A DNA stretch of 15,537 nucleotides from Chitinophagaceae bacterium. GTDB taxonomy: Bacteria; Bacteroidota; Bacteroidia; Chitinophagales; Chitinophagaceae. Below are positions 13,288 to 15,537 of the stretch, piece after piece. The first letter of the stretch is position 1. Every line of letters begins with the position of its first letter. The stretch lies in the NCBI GenBank assembly GCA_025362915.1, contig JANYEU010000202.1:1-15537 (forward strand). Direction: 5' to 3'. Position numbers and translations under genes: made by a program. The notes below the pieces were generated by a model. It had not been told where the DNA came from and did not search any database. It worked only from the letters and a program-made list of their open reading frames with translations.

Positions 13288-14823
13288 TTAATTGATTGCT
13301 TTAAATATACGTTTCCAACGGGGGCCATCGTTCCAGCTAAACCAAATAAGGGAAGCCTTGCCCACAATGTGCGTTTCTGGTACAAAACCCCAGTAACGGC
13401 TGTCCTGACTACGATGCCTATTGTCTCCCATCATCCAATAATAGTTATATTTCGGGGTATAGGTGGTTGTTTCTTTTCCGTTGATGATGAATTTGCCATT
13501 TGCCTCGTCAAGGGTATTGCTTTCATAAGTAGAAATCAGTCTTCTGTAGAAAGAAATATTCTGTGGCGTAAGTGTAATGGCATCACCCTTCTTCGGAATG
13601 GAGATTGGACCGTAATTATCCCTGTTCCATTTGTTGTAAGTAGTATCAAAAGGGAACATATCGGGGCTTACACCGTCATCAACAATAGGAACGATAGACT
13701 TTACAATCGGCAACACCTTTACCTTGTTATAATTATCAAGCGTTAGGTTTAGTTTGCAAACCTTACCCGTATTATCCTGCTCTTCGTAGTCGTCATCTTT
13801 GTTATAACGAACATTGTGTTCCTCATCCAACACCAATTTAATCCCCAATTCATTCTCCAAATAATCGGTTGTAAAGCCCGTGCTAAGGTTTAGCATATAA
13901 TCAGTTTGCGCAGCCTCTGGTTTGTAACCAATTTCATTATTTATATATAATATCCCTTTCTTTACCTGCAAAACATCGCCACCAACAGCCACACAACGCT
14001 TGATATAGTTATCTGTCTTATCAAAAGGGTGAACCAATATCGGGAATTCTGACATCAACGCTTCACGGTTTCCTTTATAAACATTTCTTAGTACATCATA
14101 ATAAGGCTGCTTGCTACCATAATCGGGCAAATTGATAATGGTATCGCCCGCAGGGAAATTAAACACCACCACATCGTTCCTTTTTACCTCCTGAAAACCT
14201 GGCAAACGCTTATACGGCAGTTGTATTTGCTTAATATATGATGGCGTTGTAATAGAACCCGGCATTGTATTGTGCACAAAAGGAAAAGAAACTGGCGTGA
14301 TGGGGATACGTGGACCATAGCTCATCTTGCTCACAAACAAAAAGTCGTTAATCAATAGTGTACGCTCCATACTTCCTGTTGGAATAACATAAGCCTCAAA
14401 AACAAACGTTCGGATAAGCGTTGCAGCAACCACTGCAAATACACCCGCATCAATCCATTCCCTCGATTGTGGCTTTCTATACTTTGCCACAGCCTCGCTT
14501 CCGTACCATTTGTCTGTCTTGTTAAATCCAAGGTATGGAAAGTATATAAAAGGGAAAAGGGTAGCCAATGTATGATCCAATAAGCTAAACCTTTTGAAAT
14601 GCATGACAAAAATGATGGTAATCCAGATGGTGATGAACTGCCCGGCAATAGGAATGAGTTGCAACCAGAACCAGAACTTCTTGATGTCGCACTTTTCTAC
14701 GATAAGCCATGTATTATAAAAAGGAACAAAAGCCAATATAGGGTTTATTCCAGCCTTTTTAAACATCCCGTACATCCCCACATGCCAACCAATAACCCCA
14801 ATGATAAACAGAAATAAACCCAT
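13288..14823 (-). CDS. lepB: LepB, signal peptidase I with extra N-terminal membrane domain
   Basis: Signal peptidase I cuts N-terminal signal peptides from exported proteins at the outer face of the inner membrane. The 511-residue product has the nucleophile S151 in YVIPTGSMERTL, the general base K275 in DNYIKRCVAVGGD, and the late motif MGDNRHRSQDSRYWG (466-478). Before these, residues 1-120 form a separate domain with several membrane helices and the pattern KAGINPILAFVPFYNTW, of the DUF5684 kind, then the usual membrane helix at about 125-142. Between K275 and the late motif is an extended beta region of about 190 residues, longer than in E. coli and common in Bacteroidota. It leads the lepB-cdd transcript. 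Confidence 0.96.
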   Translation of the reverse strand: MGLFLFIIGVIGWHVGMYGMFKKAGINPILAFVPFYNTWLIVEKCDIKKFWFWLQLIPIAGQFITIWITIIFVMHFKRFSLLDHTLATLFPFIYFPYLGFNKTDKWYGSEAVAKYRKPQSREWIDAGVFAVVAATLIRTFVFEAYVIPTGSMERTLLINDFLFVSKMSYGPRIPITPVSFPFVHNTMPGSITTPSYIKQIQLPYKRLPGFQEVKRNDVVVFNFPAGDTIINLPDYGSKQPYYDVLRNVYKGNREALMSEFPILVHPFDKTDNYIKRCVAVGGDVLQVKKGILYINNEIGYKPEAAQTDYMLNLSTGFTTDYLENELGIKLVLDEEHNVRYNKDDDYEEQDNTGKVCKLNLTLDNYNKVKVLPIVKSIVPIVDDGVSPDMFPFDTTYNKWNRDNYGPISIPKKGDAITLTPQNISFYRRLISTYESNTLDEANGKFIINGKETTTYTPKYNYYWMMGDNRHRSQDSRYWGFVPETHIVGKASLIWFSWNDGPRWKRIFKAIN

Positions 14824-14842
14824 AGTGATTTTTTATGAGAAA

Positions 14843-14850
14843 CAAAAGTA
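14843..14850 (-). promoter_or_regulatory. lepB promoter -7 box
   Basis: On the minus strand TACTTTTG matches TAnnTTTG, with a weak TTTA 17 bases upstream. It lies about 20 bases before the lepB ATG, leaving a short leader. Confidence 0.45.
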
Positions 14851-14960
14851 AAGGTATAAGGCATTGCTAAATGCTTTTGTCTTATGTAAGTAGGCTCAGA
14901 TTAGTTAAATTAATGCAAAACAAGTTTTTATAATTTGATGGAAGGTATTGTAGCAGCTCC

Positions 14961-15537
14961 CTACCTCACCAAAACACAAGTACCCTTTCCGTGCTTTCTC
15001 AAGCCACTATTTACTGTATAATCCACATGCCAAATGTAAGTTCCGCTGTCTTGCAGCACACCATTTATCCGGCCATCCCAACCATCATAAACATTATTAC
15101 TCTCAAATAGTAAATTGCCGTATCTATTATATACCTGAAACGAAATAGCCGTAATAGTTGCCGCACCGCCATAAGGTTTTAGCAGGTTATTCCCTTTTTG
15201 GCTCAATGGGGCAAAGCCTGTGGGTACATAAAGTGTATCGCAACTGCCATCGTTTATCAGTTGCAATGCAATGTTGGCAATACTATCCACCAAACAACTT
15301 TCGGTATTATAGATATATACTTTATATGTTCCCTCGCCCAAATTATTAACCTTAAAAGGGATAGTATAGGTGCTATCACCCCAAATAAAATGATAAGGGC
15401 TTTCAGTACCAGTGGCACTAACGGCAATGCTACCCGAAAAAGGGTAAAAACACGTGGGCGATTTGGTAATGGTATCCTTACTATTCAACGGAACGCCAAA
15501 TACCTGAATTGTTTTTACACTACTATCCCCCCCGCAC
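14961..15537 (-). CDS. Type IX secreted protein, C-terminal part with type B sorting domain
   Basis: The frame is open through the right edge of the window, so only the last 191 or so residues are seen; the N-terminus lies beyond 15537. The visible part holds the end of an SprB-like or Ig-like repeat (FYPFSGSIAVSATGTESPYHFIWGDS, given here only as positions about 30-55, then GEGTYKVYI). It is followed by the gliding-motility-type C-terminal domain: YVPTGFAPLSQKGNN, then FQVYNRYGNLLFESNN, YDGWDGRINGVLQDSGTYIW, and a final strand ending KGTCVLVR. This is the type B signal for the type IX secretion system, which carries proteins across the outer membrane and anchors or releases them. Its asparagine and tryptophan landmarks are intact. 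The function of the whole protein is unknown. Confidence 0.88.
   Translation of the reverse strand, partial: CGGDSSVKTIQVFGVPLNSKDTITKSPTCFYPFSGSIAVSATGTESPYHFIWGDSTYTIPFKVNNLGEGTYKVYIYNTESCLVDSIANIALQLINDGSCDTLYVPTGFAPLSQKGNNLLKPYGGAATITAISFQVYNRYGNLLFESNNVYDGWDGRINGVLQDSGTYIWHVDYTVNSGLRKHGKGTCVLVR

Noticed and set aside
13269..13385. N-terminal extension of cytidine deaminase overlapping lepB
   Set aside because: The extra 39 residues are out-of-frame lepB coding sequence; the family core starts after the ATG at 13268.

Overview
The window looks like a chromosomal piece from a Bacteroidota bacterium, most likely of the Chitinophagaceae or a close relative. The evidence is a type IX secretion (gliding-motility type) C-terminal domain at the right edge, a secreted Ig-like repeat protein at the left edge, several promoters of the Bacteroidota TAnnTTTG type, an AT-rich composition, and a conserved acidic hypothetical protein of a kind I recall from this phylum. 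No phage, plasmid, IS element or CRISPR array was found.

Layout. (1) 1-1225, minus: a secreted Ig-like protein whose frame is cut by one TGA at 194-196, in the middle of a domain. (2) 1699-3607, minus: a stress cluster read SHOCT membrane protein, acidic repeat protein, Dps ferritin, universal stress protein. (3) 3608-4721: a 1.1 kb non-coding stretch with a 246-bp nested inverted-repeat element, a possible small RNA and a strong terminator. (4) 4722-7257, plus: bioA (biotin) and anmK (cell-wall recycling), convergent with (5) 7254-8983, minus: an ABC-2 permease and a membrane-anchored SRPBCC protein. (6) 9077-12647, plus: folK (folate), deoxynucleoside kinase, SpoU RNA methyltransferase, UbiA-type prenyltransferase and ruvX. 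(7) 12777-14823, minus: lepB (signal peptidase I) and cdd (cytidine deaminase), ending at a clear terminator. (8) 14961-15537, minus: the C-terminus of a type IX secreted protein that runs off the window.

The genes are mostly ordinary housekeeping functions: biotin, folate, nucleotide salvage, RNA modification, quinone synthesis, DNA repair and protein export. LepB probably processes the signal peptides of secreted proteins such as those at both edges. The unusual part of the window is its load of short palindromic repeats. At least seven kinds occur: two inside the bioA reading frame, one tandem 42-bp array between folK and the kinase, one nested 246-bp element, and hairpins or dispersed repeats in most gene junctions of the 7-12 kb region. 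I see no complete new multi-gene system; the repeat biology is the best lead.
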